Origin: JAJPKK01 sp963781195
GTDB lineage: Bacteria; Pseudomonadota; Alphaproteobacteria; Rhizobiales; Xanthobacteraceae
Direction of reading: 5' to 3'
Assembly: GCA_963781195.1 (NCBI GenBank)
Contig: CAWAEZ010000014.1
Location: 62,001 to 126,000, forward strand
DNA length: 64,000 bases
Shown here: piece after piece, positions 25,412 to 34,171 of the stretch
How the letters are laid out: each line of letters opens with the position of its first letter
How positions within the stretch are numbered: position 1 is the stretch's first letter
Translations under genes and position numbers: made by a program
Notes under the pieces: generated by a model
Databases searched by the model: none
What the model was told of the DNA's origin: nothing
The model's input: the letters and a program-made list of their open reading frames with translations, nothing else

Positions 25412-26230
25412 ATGACTCCGCAGGAACGACAGTTGGTCGCCGATCTGTTCGACCGCCTTGCGTCTCTGGAGAACGAACGGCGCGACCCCGACGCCGACCG
25501 CGTCATTCGCGAAGGGCTCGCCCGGGCCCCCAACGCGGTCTATGCGCTGGTACAGACGGTGCTCCTTCAGGAGGAGGCACTCAAACGCGCCAATGCGCAC
25601 ATCGAAGAGCTGGAGCGGGCGGCCGGTCCTGCGCCGGCCCAGTCCCAGAGCGGCGGATTTCTCGACAACATGCGCAACGTCTTCATGGGGCAGTCGCGCG
25701 GCGGCTCGGTGCCGTCGGTGAGGTCCGCCGGGCAGGGCTCGAGCGGCGCCTGGGGTGCACCGCCGCCTCCGCCTCCCGGATATCAGCCTCAGCCCGGTTA
25801 TCCGCCCCCGCCCGGCTACATGCAGGGCGCCCCTGGTGGCATGATGGGGGGTGGCATGATGGGCGGCGGCATGATGGGTGGTGGCGGCGGGTCGTTCCTC
25901 GGCACCGCGGCCGCGACGGCGGCCGGCGTGATCGGCGGTTCCATGCTCATGAACGGCATCCGCTCGGCGTTCTCCAACACCGGCGGGCACCAGGCGTTCG
26001 GCGGCTCCGAGGGGCTCGGCTCATCGCCCTGGGGCGGCGGCAGCGGCGGCGAACTCTCGCGGGAGGCCGGCGTCGGCGACATCGGCAACCGCAACTTCAA
26101 TGATCTGAGCCGCCAGGACGCGCGTCAGGACGCCCAGCAGGACCTCGCGGATGACGACGCCGAGCAGGACGCCGCGCAGGACTACGCCGATGACGGCGGA
26201 TACGACGATGGCGGCATGGACTCGGCGTAA
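25412..26230 (+). CDS. DUF2076 family protein
   Basis: 272 residues from ATG 25412 with AGGAGAGG upstream. N-terminal helical part MTPQERQLVADLFDRLASLE...AVYALVQTVLLQEEALKRANAHIEELE is the DUF2076 signature. Then come a Pro-rich linker (PPPPPPGYQPQPGYPPPPGY), Gly-Met repeats (GGMMGGGMMGGGMMGG), a hydrophobic stretch GTAAATAAGVIGGSMLMNGI and an acidic tail. The family is described as putative periplasmic ligand-binding/sensor proteins, but this copy has no clear signal peptide. Function unknown. Confidence 0.85.
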   Translation: MTPQERQLVADLFDRLASLENERRDPDADRVIREGLARAPNAVYALVQTVLLQEEALKRANAHIEELERAAGPAPAQSQSGGFLDNMRNVFMGQSRGGSVPSVRSAGQGSSGAWGAPPPPPPGYQPQPGYPPPPGYMQGAPGGMMGGGMMGGGMMGGGGGSFLGTAAATAAGVIGGSMLMNGIRSAFSNTGGHQAFGGSEGLGSSPWGGGSGGELSREAGVGDIGNRNFNDLSRQDARQDAQQDLADDDAEQDAAQDYADDGGYDDGGMDSA

Positions 26231-26251
26231 GCCAAGCCAAGCCAAGCCAAG
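26229..26251. repeat. Five-base tandem repeat AAGCC at a stop codon
   Basis: Four AAGCC units and a partial fifth. The first A bases belong to the TAA stop of the DUF2076 gene, so the repeat begins inside the stop codon. Confidence 0.85.
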
Positions 26252-26310
26252 TGCTTCGGCGTCGTCCAGGACCGTGACTCGTTCGAAACCGTCGATCGTT
26301 TGAACGTTTA

Positions 26311-26340
26311 TGCCCCGCTGTCAGCGCAGCGGGGCATTTT
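26311..26340 (+). terminator. Rho-independent terminator after the DUF2076 gene
   Basis: Perfect 10-base stem TGCCCCGCTG / CAGCGGGGCA with a 6-base loop (tcagcg), followed directly by TTTT. It lies 80 bases after the stop and before pyrF. Confidence 0.85.
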
Positions 26341-26466
26341 GCCGTGCGCACGCCCTTGTGGCCGGCTTCCGGCCGCTGGTGTTCGCGCTTCCGCGTGGCT
26401 GCCGAATTCAGATTAATTGCCCCGCAACCAGTCTCCGACTCCCCGGGATCATGCTAAGGAGCACGC

Positions 26467-27177
26467 ATGCCCGCGCCCCGCGATCGGCTGATCCTCGCTC
26501 TCGATGTGCCCTCCGTTGCGGCGGCGTCCGCGCTGGTGGAGCAGCTCGGCGACGTCGTTTCGTTCTATAAGATCGGCTACCAGCTCGCCTTCGCCGGCGG
26601 CCTCGCCTTCGCCGAAACCCTGGTCCGTGCCGACAAGCGGGTGTTTCTCGATCTCAAGCTGCACGACATCGGCAACACCGTCGCCAAGGGCGTCGAAAGC
26701 GTGGCGCGCCTGGGGGCGACGTTTCTCACGGTGCACGCCTATCCGCAGACCATGAAGGCGGCGATCGCCGCGCGCCGCAACGCGCCGCTGCGCATCCTCG
26801 CCGTAACCGTGCTCACCTCCTATGACGACGCCGACCTCGCCGCGGCCGGATATGGGCTCGGGGTCTCGGAGCTGGTGGGCCGGCGCGCGGTCCAGGCTCG
26901 CGAGATCGGCATCGACGGCCTCGTATGCTCCGCCGAGGAGACCGCCTCGCTGCGCACCCTGGTCGGCCGCGGGATGACGCTGGTGACCCCGGGCATCCGC
27001 CCGGCCGGCGCGGCCGCCGGCGACCAGAAGCGCGTGATGACGCCGTCCCGCGCGATCGCTGCGGGCGCCGACTATCTCGTGGTCGGGCGCCCGATCGTCG
27101 AGGCCTCCGACCCCAAGGCGGCTGCGTCGGAGATCGTCGCCGAGATCGCCGCCGCCGCGAAGGCCCCCAAGACCTGA
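26467..27177 (+). CDS. pyrF: Orotidine-5'-phosphate decarboxylase
   Basis: 236 residues. Last step of UMP synthesis: decarboxylates OMP without cofactor. Seen: LILALDVPS (substrate Asp), FYKIGYQL (Lys), the catalytic tetrad LDLKLHDIGNT (DxKxxD), TVHAYP, VTVLTSYDD, and phosphate loop TPGIRPAG...YLVVGRPI. Full normal length for the bacterial type I enzyme. ATG 26467 follows AAGGAG. DUF1330, dapB and gpmA follow in the same direction. Confidence 0.96.
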   Translation: MPAPRDRLILALDVPSVAAASALVEQLGDVVSFYKIGYQLAFAGGLAFAETLVRADKRVFLDLKLHDIGNTVAKGVESVARLGATFLTVHAYPQTMKAAIAARRNAPLRILAVTVLTSYDDADLAAAGYGLGVSELVGRRAVQAREIGIDGLVCSAEETASLRTLVGRGMTLVTPGIRPAGAAAGDQKRVMTPSRAIAAGADYLVVGRPIVEASDPKAAASEIVAEIAAAAKAPKT

Positions 27178-27210
27178 TCCCAGGATTACCTAATCCCCCG
27201 GAGTGACTGC

Positions 27211-27513
27211 ATGGCAAAAGGTTACTGGTTGGCGCTGGTCGATGTCTCCGACCCCGAAAGCTACAAGGCCTATGTCGCGGCGATCCAGGACGTTTTTCGC
27301 AAGTTCGGCGGCCGCTACGTCATCCGCGGGGGACGCAGCGAAACCATGGAAGGCAAGCTGCGCTCGCGCCTCGTGACGGTCGAGTTCGACGACTACGAGA
27401 TCGCGCTCGCCTGCTACCGCTCGCCCGAATACACGGCGGTGCGCAAGCTGCGGGAACATTGCGCGGCCGCCGATCTTCTCGTCGTGGAAGGCTATGACGG
27501 GGCGCAGCCCTAG
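27211..27513 (+). CDS. DUF1330 protein, cytoplasmic
   Basis: 100 residues without a signal peptide. GYWLALVDVSDPESYKAYVA, FRKFGGRYVIRGGRSETMEG, RLVTVEFDDYEIALACYRSPEYTAVRKLRE is the standard DUF1330 (small dimeric alpha-beta barrel). It lies between pyrF and dapB; I recall this position as conserved in related genomes, but no biochemical role is known. Confidence 0.9.
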   Translation: MAKGYWLALVDVSDPESYKAYVAAIQDVFRKFGGRYVIRGGRSETMEGKLRSRLVTVEFDDYEIALACYRSPEYTAVRKLREHCAAADLLVVEGYDGAQP

Positions 27514-27612
27514 CCGGCCCGGTCCCCCGGGTGTTGCCGCTCCGCTCGTAAGGGTCTCGATTTGCAATCCAGCCGCATCCCGGTATATCCGCGGTCTGAC
27601 GCGGAGGAGTTG

Positions 27613-28428
27613 ATGTCCGACATGCGGCTGATCGTGGCCGGTGCCGGGGGGCGTATGGGCCGCACCCTGACCGAGGCGATTTCCGATACCGAAGGGGCTG
27701 TCCTGGTCGGGGCGCTGGAGTCCGCGGGGTCCAGCGCGATCGGGCGCGACGCCGGCGAGCTCGCCGGCCTCGGGGTCAATGGCATCCTGGTGACCGAGGA
27801 GGTCGAGCCGCTGCTCGACGAGGCCGACGGGGTGCTCGACTTTACGGTTCCCGCGGCGACCGTCGCGCTCGCCGGCGAGATCGCCCGGCGCGGCCTCGTC
27901 CACGTCATCGGCACCACCGGTCTTTCGGCGGAACAGGAGAAGGCGATCACCGCCGCCGCGACCGGCGCGCGGATCGTCAAGACTGGCAATATGAGCCTCG
28001 GCGTCAATCTGCTGGCGGCGCTCGTCAAGCGCGTGGCGCAGACGCTGGACCTCGATTTCGACATCGAGATCCTCGAAATGCACCATGCGCGCAAGACCGA
28101 TGCCCCTTCGGGAACGGCGCTGCTGCTCGGCCAGGCCGCCGCCGCCGGGCGCAACCTCAGCCTCGAGTCCCATTCGGTGCGCGTGCGCGATGGTCACCCC
28201 GGCGCCCGCAAATCCGGCGACATCGGATTTGCGAGCCTGCGCGGCGGCACCGTGGTCGGCGAGCACCGCGTCATCTTCGCCGGCCCGCACGAGCGGATCG
28301 AGCTCGTGCACAAGGCGGAAGACCGCATGATCTTTGCCCGCGGAGCAGTGAAGGCGGCACTGTGGGCGCGCACCCGTAAGCCCGGCCTCTACACGATGAG
28401 CGACGTGCTCGGCCTGTCGGATATGTGA
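27613..28428 (+). CDS. dapB: 4-hydroxy-tetrahydrodipicolinate reductase
   Basis: 271 residues from ATG 27613, with GGAGGAG 3 bases upstream. NAD(P)H-dependent step in lysine and diaminopimelate synthesis. Seen: nucleotide loop VAGAGGRMGRTL, DFTVPAATV, IGTTGLSAEQ, KTGNMSLGVNLL, the substrate motif EMHHARKTDAPSGTAL with the catalytic His pair and Lys, and GEHRVIFAGPHE. Normal length. gpmA begins 9 bases after its stop, so the two are co-transcribed. Confidence 0.95.
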   Translation: MSDMRLIVAGAGGRMGRTLTEAISDTEGAVLVGALESAGSSAIGRDAGELAGLGVNGILVTEEVEPLLDEADGVLDFTVPAATVALAGEIARRGLVHVIGTTGLSAEQEKAITAAATGARIVKTGNMSLGVNLLAALVKRVAQTLDLDFDIEILEMHHARKTDAPSGTALLLGQAAAAGRNLSLESHSVRVRDGHPGARKSGDIGFASLRGGTVVGEHRVIFAGPHERIELVHKAEDRMIFARGAVKAALWARTRKPGLYTMSDVLGLSDM

Positions 28429-28437
28429 GGGAGCCCC

Positions 28438-29058
28438 ATGGAGCGTCTGCTGGTACTCGCCCGTCACGGCCAGAGCGAGTGGAATCTCAAGAACCTGTTC
28501 ACCGGCTGGAAGGACGTCGACCTCACTGAGGCGGGGATCGCCGAGGCACGGGCGGCCGGCCGCAAGCTCAAGGCCCAGGGCATCGCCTTCGACATCGGCT
28601 ACACCTCGAATCTCAAGCGCGCCCAGCTCACTATGACGCTGATGCTCGAGGAAATGGGCCTGTCGGGGCTCCCGATCATCAAGAACGTCGCGCTCAACGA
28701 GCGCGACTATGGGGACCTCTCCGGACTCAACAAGGATGATGCGCGCGAACGCTGGGGCGCCGACAAGGTGCACGTATGGCGCCGTTCCTACGACGTGCCG
28801 CCACCCGGCGGCGAAAGCCTGCGCGACACCGCCGCCCGGGTGCTGCCCTACTACATTCAGGAAATCCTGCCGCGCGTGCTGCGCGGGCAGCGCGTGCTGG
28901 TCACCGCGCACGGCAATTCGCTTCGCGCGCTCGTTATGGTGCTCGACCGGCTCGGTCCGAACGAGATCGTCGCCCGCGAGATCGCCACCGGCGTACCGAT
29001 GATCTATCGCCTCAACGCCGATGCCACGGTTGCTGAACGCCAGGACGTCGCCGCGTAG
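28438..29058 (+). CDS. gpmA: 2,3-bisphosphoglycerate-dependent phosphoglycerate mutase
   Basis: 206 residues. Interconverts 3- and 2-phosphoglycerate in glycolysis and gluconeogenesis. Phosphohistidine motif LARHGQSEWNLKNLFTGW, YTSNLKRAQLT, ALNERDYGDLSGLNKDDARERWG, and second His in VTAHGNSLRALV. It is the short alphaproteobacterial form (E. coli GpmA has 250 residues), missing part of the C-terminal loop. It follows dapB closely; the ribosome site GAGGG overlaps the dapB stop. Confidence 0.94.
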   Translation: MERLLVLARHGQSEWNLKNLFTGWKDVDLTEAGIAEARAAGRKLKAQGIAFDIGYTSNLKRAQLTMTLMLEEMGLSGLPIIKNVALNERDYGDLSGLNKDDARERWGADKVHVWRRSYDVPPPGGESLRDTAARVLPYYIQEILPRVLRGQRVLVTAHGNSLRALVMVLDRLGPNEIVAREIATGVPMIYRLNADATVAERQDVAA

Positions 29059-29089
29059 GGCTCGTTTCCGCCGCCAACCATCGCTGAAG

Positions 29090-29129
29090 CTCCCTCTCCC
29101 GCTTGCGGGGGAGGGCTGGGGAGGGGGCG
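29090..29129. repeat. REP-like palindrome after gpmA
   Basis: CCCTCTCCCGC / GCGGGGGAGGG (29092-29102 with 29105-29115), one mismatch and a two-base loop, followed by CTGGGGAGGGGG. The same type of palindrome occurs inside the membrane-protein gene at 49433. With no T-run it is a dispersed repeat rather than a terminator, though it may protect transcripts. Confidence 0.8.
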
Positions 29130-29227
29130 CTCGCCACCCGACATGCGCTGGAAATGAGAAGCCGATTCTCCGGCGCCAATCATCGCCACCCCGTGCGGAA
29201 TCCAGGATGCCCCCCTCCCTGATCGCC

Positions 29228-29956
29228 TTATTCCCGCAGCCCCGCGGCGCCGCACAGCGCCTCGAACAGCTCCGGCTTCACGAACAGGAAATCCGCCTGC
29301 AGCACGCCGCCCGCCGGGGAGCGGTGCAACTCGCAGACGTCGATGCAGCGAAAGCCCTGGGCGGTGACGGCGGGCAGCGTCTCGCCAATCAGCGGGGCGT
29401 CCTTGTTGTAGCTCGCGAGCGATAATTCGATGATTAGCGCCCGGCAGTGCGCGAGCGCGGCCTTCGCGCCGGCGATGACGTCGAGCTCGGCGCCCTGGAC
29501 GTCGATCTTGATGAGGTCGGCCGGCGGCAGCCGCTCTGCCGCCACGATGGAGTCGAGGCGCGCGGTGGCGACGTTGCGGACGACGAGGTTGCCGGCGTCG
29601 TAGTGGGCGGAATTCTCGCGGTAGAGCGAGGTGCCGGTGGCGTCGCCCTGGCGCGGCAGGAACAGCGCCTTCTCACCGTCCGCGGCAGCGAGCGCCACGG
29701 TGAATTGGCGCAGGCCCGCGGCCTCGAGATGGGCGGCGTTGTCCGCATTGGCCTCGAACAGGACGAACGCCGCGTCGGGAAAGACGTCCGCCGCGAGCCG
29801 GGTCCAGCCGCCGCGATAGGCGCCGATGTCGTAGACGGTCGCCGGCGCGAAGCCCTGTGCCTTCAACCGCGTGAGCGCGTTGCGATGGGAGAGCTTGGCG
29901 GCCTTACGCCTGACCCATGGCAGCCGCGACACCGCTTGCGTGAACAAATCCGCCAT
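29228..29956 (-). CDS. FkbM family methyltransferase
   Basis: 242 residues. SAM-dependent methyltransferase of the FkbM type, usually acting on sugars or other hydroxyl groups. Motif I is VYDIGAYRGGWTRLA; then FVLFEANADNAAHLE, the family-specific LDSIVAAERLPPADLIKIDVQGAELDVIAGA, and LIIELSL. Ten bases downstream of zapA on the same strand, so probably in one transcript with DUF4164-zapA, although no shared function is obvious. Confidence 0.9.
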   Translation of the reverse strand: MADLFTQAVSRLPWVRRKAAKLSHRNALTRLKAQGFAPATVYDIGAYRGGWTRLAADVFPDAAFVLFEANADNAAHLEAAGLRQFTVALAAADGEKALFLPRQGDATGTSLYRENSAHYDAGNLVVRNVATARLDSIVAAERLPPADLIKIDVQGAELDVIAGAKAALAHCRALIIELSLASYNKDAPLIGETLPAVTAQGFRCIDVCELHRSPAGGVLQADFLFVKPELFEALCGAAGLRE

Positions 29957-29966
29957 GCTCCCCCGG

Positions 29967-30353
29967 TCAGCCCAGCGCGATGCGGTGGCCGTCGATCGTG
30001 TCGCCGAGCAGGCGCGTCAGCTTCTCGATGCGCTCGGCGGCGGCATTGACGGCGGCGGCCACGTCGGCCTGCGCGGCCTCGACCTGACCGGCCGCGGCGA
30101 TGCGCTCGTGCTGCAGGCCGAGCAACTCCTCCTCGACGCGCCGCATCCGCTGGCGCGCTTCCGACAGCTCGTCGGCGAGGATCAGCGCGGCCATGACCGC
30201 GAGCCGCATGTCGCCGATCTCGCCGAACGTCGTGCGCAGATGGGCGATGCGCTGGTCGAGTTCATGGGAGAGCCGGGCGAGATGGTGTTCCTGTCCGTCA
30301 TCGCATGCCATGCGATACTGACGGCCGCTGATGGTTACGCTGACATGAGCCAT
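29967..30353 (-). CDS. zapA: Cell division protein ZapA
   Basis: 128 residues. ZapA binds FtsZ and bundles protofilaments at the division site. N-terminal dimer head VSVTISGRQYRMACDDGQEHHLARLSHELDQRIA, then LAVMAALILADEL and a long coiled coil (EARQRMRRVEEELLGLQHERIAAAGQVEAAQADVAAAVN). It lies after the DUF4164 gene, an order I recall as typical for Hyphomicrobiales near tkt. Confidence 0.92.
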   Translation of the reverse strand: MAHVSVTISGRQYRMACDDGQEHHLARLSHELDQRIAHLRTTFGEIGDMRLAVMAALILADELSEARQRMRRVEEELLGLQHERIAAAGQVEAAQADVAAAVNAAAERIEKLTRLLGDTIDGHRIALG

Positions 30354-30384
30354 GACCAGGTCTCGTTACGCCGTACGCGGTCGA

Positions 30385-30446
30385 CACGACTTCCAACACG
30401 ACTTTCCAACACGACTTGCGACAAGACTTCCCACACGAACTTGCAA
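30385..30446. repeat. Degenerate 12-14 base tandem repeat between zapA and the DUF4164 gene
   Basis: Units CACGACTTCCAA, CACGACTTTCCAA, CACGACTTGCGACA and more diverged copies. They fill most of the 108-base gap upstream of zapA. Confidence 0.75.
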
Positions 30447-30461
30447 CGCCCGGCTGCACCG

Positions 30462-30779
30462 TCAGCGCTGATGGGTCTCGATGATGTCGCGGATCACGTT
30501 CATCGCTTCGTCGAGGCGCCGCGCCGCCTCCCGATTGTTGGTCTCCAGGACCCGCGAATGGGCCTGCACGCTGTCAAGCTCGGCCGCGAGCCGCGACCGG
30601 TCCACGCTGAAGTCATGGACTTCCTCTGCGAGCACGTCGCGGTGGCGGTCGGCCTCCACACGCAGCTCCATCGCCGCGTCGAGCGCGTCCAGCGCATTGC
30701 TGAGGCGCCTGACCGCCTGTTCGACCGCTTGGGCGTCGCTCACTGCCACCTCGCGGTTTGCCACCTCGCGGTCTGCCAC
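30462..30779 (-). CDS. DUF4164 coiled-coil protein
   Basis: 105 residues, almost entirely helical and coiled coil (VEQAVRRLSNALDALDAAMELR, LAAELDSVQAHSRVLETNNREAARRLDEAMNVIRDII). DUF4164 is a Hyphomicrobiales family of unknown role found beside zapA, so a link to division is suggested by context only. Its first codons (ADREVANREVAVSD) are made by a 15-base tandem repeat, so the start may be further in. Confidence 0.82.
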   Translation of the reverse strand: MADREVANREVAVSDAQAVEQAVRRLSNALDALDAAMELRVEADRHRDVLAEEVHDFSVDRSRLAAELDSVQAHSRVLETNNREAARRLDEAMNVIRDIIETHQR

Positions 30780-30789
30780 CTCGAACTGT
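30745..30789. repeat. 15-base tandem repeat at the DUF4164 gene start
   Basis: TGCCACCTCGCGGTT, TGCCACCTCGCGGTC and TGCCACCTCGAACTG in a row. It encodes the REVAN/REVAV repeat of the predicted N-terminus. Confidence 0.85.
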
Positions 30790-30966
30790 CCGACACGGCT
30801 TACCCGCTACACTCTGGTTGCTTCGTGGGCCGCCCAACCAATCGGAAGCTTAAGGGGTTTGCCGGTTTGGCGTCAACGCGCACGCGGCCCCGCAGGTGTG
30901 GAAAGTGGTGTTTCGCGCTGCGTTGACTCGCGCCGCCCACATCCCTAAGCAGTCCGCAACGGCCGG

Positions 30967-33033
30967 ATGGACACATTCCCGCCATGCCGGGCCACGCAGG
31001 GGGTGCAGTTCTTGGCGATTTCGAGCCCTACCGCCGCGCCGGCGTCCGAGGTGACCCACAGCCGACTCGCCAATGCGATCCGCGCGCTCGCAATGGATGC
31101 GGTCGAGCAGGCGAAATCCGGCCATCCCGGGCTGCCGATGGGCGCGGCGGACGTCGCCACCGTGCTGTTCACGCGCTTTCTCAAGTTCGATGCGGCCGAC
31201 CCCAAGTGGCCCGACCGCGACCGCTTCGTGCTGTCGGCCGGCCACGGCTCGATGATGCTTTACGCGCTCCTCCATCTCCTCGGCTACGAGGCGGTGACGA
31301 TCGAGGAGATCAAGCGCTTCCGCCAGATGGGCGCGATCACCGCGGGCCATCCCGAATACGGCCACGTGCCGGGCGTCGAGACGACCACCGGCCCGCTCGG
31401 GCAGGGCCTCGCCAATGCGGTCGGCATGGCGATCGCGGAACGCCATCTCGCGGCCGAATTCGGCGCCGACGTGGTCGATCATCGCACCTATGTCATCGCC
31501 TCCGACGGCGACCTGATGGAAGGCATCAGCCAGGAGGCGATCGCGCTCGCCGGGCACCTCAGGCTGTCGCGGCTCATCGTGCTGTTCGACGATAACGGCA
31601 TCTCGATCGACGGCCCGCTGTCGCTTTCGGATTCGGTCGACCAGCTCAAACGGTTCGAGGCCTGCGGCTGGAATGCCTGCCGGGTCGATGGTCACGATCC
31701 GGCGGCGATCGCCGGGGCGCTGGCGGCGGCCCAGTCGTCGGAGCGGCCGAGCCTGATCGCCTGCCGCACCATCATCGGGTTCGGCGCGCCCGGCAAGGCG
31801 GGCAGCGAAAAGGCTCACGGTTCGCCGCTCGGCGCCGACGAGATCCGGGGCGCCCGCGAGAAGCTCGGCTGGACCTCGCCGCCGTTCGAGGTGCCGGCGG
31901 ACATCGCCGCCGCCTGGCACTCCGCCGGGTCGCGGGCCCGCACCACCCGGCTGGCCTGGGAGCAGCGGCTGGCGAGCCTCGCGCCGGAACAGCGCACCGA
32001 ACTCGATCGCCGCCTCGCCGGCGACCTTCCCGGCGAGGCGTTTGCCGCCGCCGTGCGCGGCATCAAGGAAAAGCTCGCGGCCGCGCCCAAGGAGACCGCC
32101 ACGCGTGTCGCCTCCGAAAGCGTGCTCGAGACGCTCGCTGCCGCGGTTCCTGAAATGATGGGCGGCTCGGCCGACCTCACCGGCTCCAACAATACGCGGC
32201 CGAAGGGCATGGCCGCGTTTTCCGCGGCCAACCCGGCCGGCCGCTTCATCCATTACGGCATCCGCGAGCACGCCATGGCGGCGGCGATGAACGGGATGGC
32301 CCTGCATGGCGGCATCATCCCCTATTCAGGCACCTTCCTGGTGTTCTCCGACTACGAACGGCCGGCGATCCGGCTCGCCGCGCTGATGGGCCTGCGGGTC
32401 ATCCACGTCCTCACCCACGATTCCATCGGCCTCGGCGAGGATGGTCCGACCCACCAGCCGGTCGAGCATCTCGCCGCGCTGCGGGCGATCCCGAACGTCC
32501 TCGTCTTCCGGCCCTGCGATACGGTCGAGACCGTCGAATGCTGGCAGCTCGCGCTCGAGGCGCGGACCTCGCCCAGCGCGCTGGCGCTGACGCGGCAGAA
32601 TTTGCCCCAGCTGCGGTCGGGCTTTTCGGCCGACAACCGCTGTGCCGCCGGCGCCTACGAGCTGCTGCCCGCCAGCGGCACCGCGCAGGTGTCCCTGTTC
32701 GCGTCAGGGTCCGAGGTGGCCATTGCCGCCGAGGCGCAAAACCTTCTCGCCGCCCGCGGGATCGCCGCCCGGGTGGTGTCGGTCCCGTGCTTCGAGCTGT
32801 TTCTCGCCGCCCCGGCCGCCGCCCGCCAGGCCGTGATCGGCTCCGCCCCGGTCCGGATCGGAATCGAGGCGGCGATCCGCCAGGGCTGGGATGCCATCAT
32901 CGGCTCCGACGGCGTGTTCGTCGGCATGACCGGGTTCGGCGCCAGCGCGCCCTATAAGGACCTCTATCGCCACTTCGGAATTACCCCGGAGCACGTGGTG
33001 GAAGCGGCGTTGACCAAGTTGTCCAACAGATGA
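30967..33033 (+). CDS. tkt: Transketolase
   Basis: 688 residues from ATG 30967. Thiamine-diphosphate enzyme moving two-carbon units between sugar phosphates in the pentose phosphate and Calvin cycles. Seen: SRLANAIRALAMDAVEQAKSGHPGLPMG (phosphate and His), SAGHGSMMLYALL, TTGPLGQGLANAVGMA, ThDP motif SDGDLMEG...VLFDDN, and pyrimidine-domain YGIREHAMAAAMNG and LTHDSIGLGEDGPTHQPVEHL. Relatives start close to the SRLANAIRALAM block, so starts at 31003 (GTG) or 31012 (TTG, with AGGGGG upstream) are possible. First gene of the tkt-gap-pgk-aldolase cluster. Confidence 0.96.
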   Translation: MDTFPPCRATQGVQFLAISSPTAAPASEVTHSRLANAIRALAMDAVEQAKSGHPGLPMGAADVATVLFTRFLKFDAADPKWPDRDRFVLSAGHGSMMLYALLHLLGYEAVTIEEIKRFRQMGAITAGHPEYGHVPGVETTTGPLGQGLANAVGMAIAERHLAAEFGADVVDHRTYVIASDGDLMEGISQEAIALAGHLRLSRLIVLFDDNGISIDGPLSLSDSVDQLKRFEACGWNACRVDGHDPAAIAGALAAAQSSERPSLIACRTIIGFGAPGKAGSEKAHGSPLGADEIRGAREKLGWTSPPFEVPADIAAAWHSAGSRARTTRLAWEQRLASLAPEQRTELDRRLAGDLPGEAFAAAVRGIKEKLAAAPKETATRVASESVLETLAAAVPEMMGGSADLTGSNNTRPKGMAAFSAANPAGRFIHYGIREHAMAAAMNGMALHGGIIPYSGTFLVFSDYERPAIRLAALMGLRVIHVLTHDSIGLGEDGPTHQPVEHLAALRAIPNVLVFRPCDTVETVECWQLALEARTSPSALALTRQNLPQLRSGFSADNRCAAGAYELLPASGTAQVSLFASGSEVAIAAEAQNLLAARGIAARVVSVPCFELFLAAPAAARQAVIGSAPVRIGIEAAIRQGWDAIIGSDGVFVGMTGFGASAPYKDLYRHFGITPEHVVEAALTKLSNR

Positions 33034-33048
33034 ATTCTGCGCTGGAAA

Positions 33049-33087
33049 CGCTCAATTCATATGTTATCAACGCCGCAAAATTGAGCG
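33049..33087. promoter_or_regulatory. Inverted repeat CGCTCAATT...AATTGAGCG between tkt and gap
   Basis: Perfect 9+9 inverted repeat around a 21-base AT-rich centre in the 121-base tkt-gap gap. It has no terminal T-run, so it may be an operator or a processing hairpin for the central carbon genes. No regulator is known to me for this exact sequence. Confidence 0.45.
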
Positions 33088-33154
33088 CCCGGTTCGGTTA
33101 CCCCCAAGTGAGACGAACGTGCGGGGCGCGGACCCGGAATGGAGGATGCACGAG

Positions 33155-34162
33155 ATGTCAGTGAGGGTTGCCATCAACGGCTTCGGCCGGATCGGCCGCA
33201 ATGTCCTGCGCGCCATCATCGAATCCGGCCGCAAGGACATCGAGGTGGTGGCGCTCAACGACCTCGCTCCGGTTGAAACCAACGCCCATCTTCTGCGTTT
33301 CGACTCCATTCATGGCCGTTTTCCCGGAGAGGTCACGGTGTCCGGCGATACCATCGATTGCGGTGCCGGGCCCATCAAGGTGACCGCGATCAAGAATCCC
33401 GCCGAACTGCCCTGGAAGGCGCTGGGCGTCGACATCGCGCTCGAATGCACCGGCATCTTCACCTCAAAGGAGAAGGCGAAGGCCCACCTCGATGCGGGCG
33501 CCAAGCGTGTCCTCGTCTCCGCTCCGGCCGACAACGCCGATCTCACCGTCGTCTACGGCGTCAACCACGACAAGCTGACCCGCGACCACCTCGTCGTCTC
33601 CAATGCCTCCTGCACCACCAATTGCCTGGCGCCCCTCGCCAAGGTGATGAACGACGCAGTCGGCATCGAGAAGGGCTTCATGACGACGGTGCACGCCTAC
33701 ACCAACGACCAGCCGTCCCAGGACCAGTTCCACAAGGACCTGTATCGCGCCCGCGCCGCGGCGCTGTCGATGATCCCGACCACGACCGGCGCCGCCAAGG
33801 CGGTCGGGCTCGTGCTGCCGGAGCTCGCCGGCAAGCTGGACGGCGTATCGATCCGGGTGCCGACCCCGAACGTATCGGTGATCGACCTCAAATTCGTCGC
33901 CAAGCGCGCCACGACCAAGGACGAGATCAACGGCGCCATCAAACGCGCCGCCGAGCAGCAGCTCAAGGGCATCCTCGGCTACACCGACCAGCCCAACGTC
34001 TCGATCGACTTCAACCACGATCCGCGCTCGTCGATCTTCCACATGGACCAGACCAAGGTCATGGACGGAAATCTGGTGCGGGTGATGTCGTGGTACGACA
34101 ACGAATGGGGCTTCTCCAACCGCATGGCCGACACCGCGGTGGCCATGGGCAAGCTGATCTGA
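33155..34162 (+). CDS. gap: Glyceraldehyde-3-phosphate dehydrogenase
   Basis: 335 residues from ATG 33155 (GGAGG about 10 bases upstream; ATG 33146 is too close to it). Oxidative phosphorylation of G3P. INGFGRIGRNVLRA binds the nucleotide; ALNDLA with Asp36 suggests NAD. Catalytic C153 in SNASCTTNCLAPL and H180 in TTVHAYTNDQ; SWYDNEWGFSNRM at the end. pgk starts 9 bases after its stop. Confidence 0.97.
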   Translation: MSVRVAINGFGRIGRNVLRAIIESGRKDIEVVALNDLAPVETNAHLLRFDSIHGRFPGEVTVSGDTIDCGAGPIKVTAIKNPAELPWKALGVDIALECTGIFTSKEKAKAHLDAGAKRVLVSAPADNADLTVVYGVNHDKLTRDHLVVSNASCTTNCLAPLAKVMNDAVGIEKGFMTTVHAYTNDQPSQDQFHKDLYRARAAALSMIPTTTGAAKAVGLVLPELAGKLDGVSIRVPTPNVSVIDLKFVAKRATTKDEINGAIKRAAEQQLKGILGYTDQPNVSIDFNHDPRSSIFHMDQTKVMDGNLVRVMSWYDNEWGFSNRMADTAVAMGKLI

Positions 34163-34171
34163 GCCGCGGCC

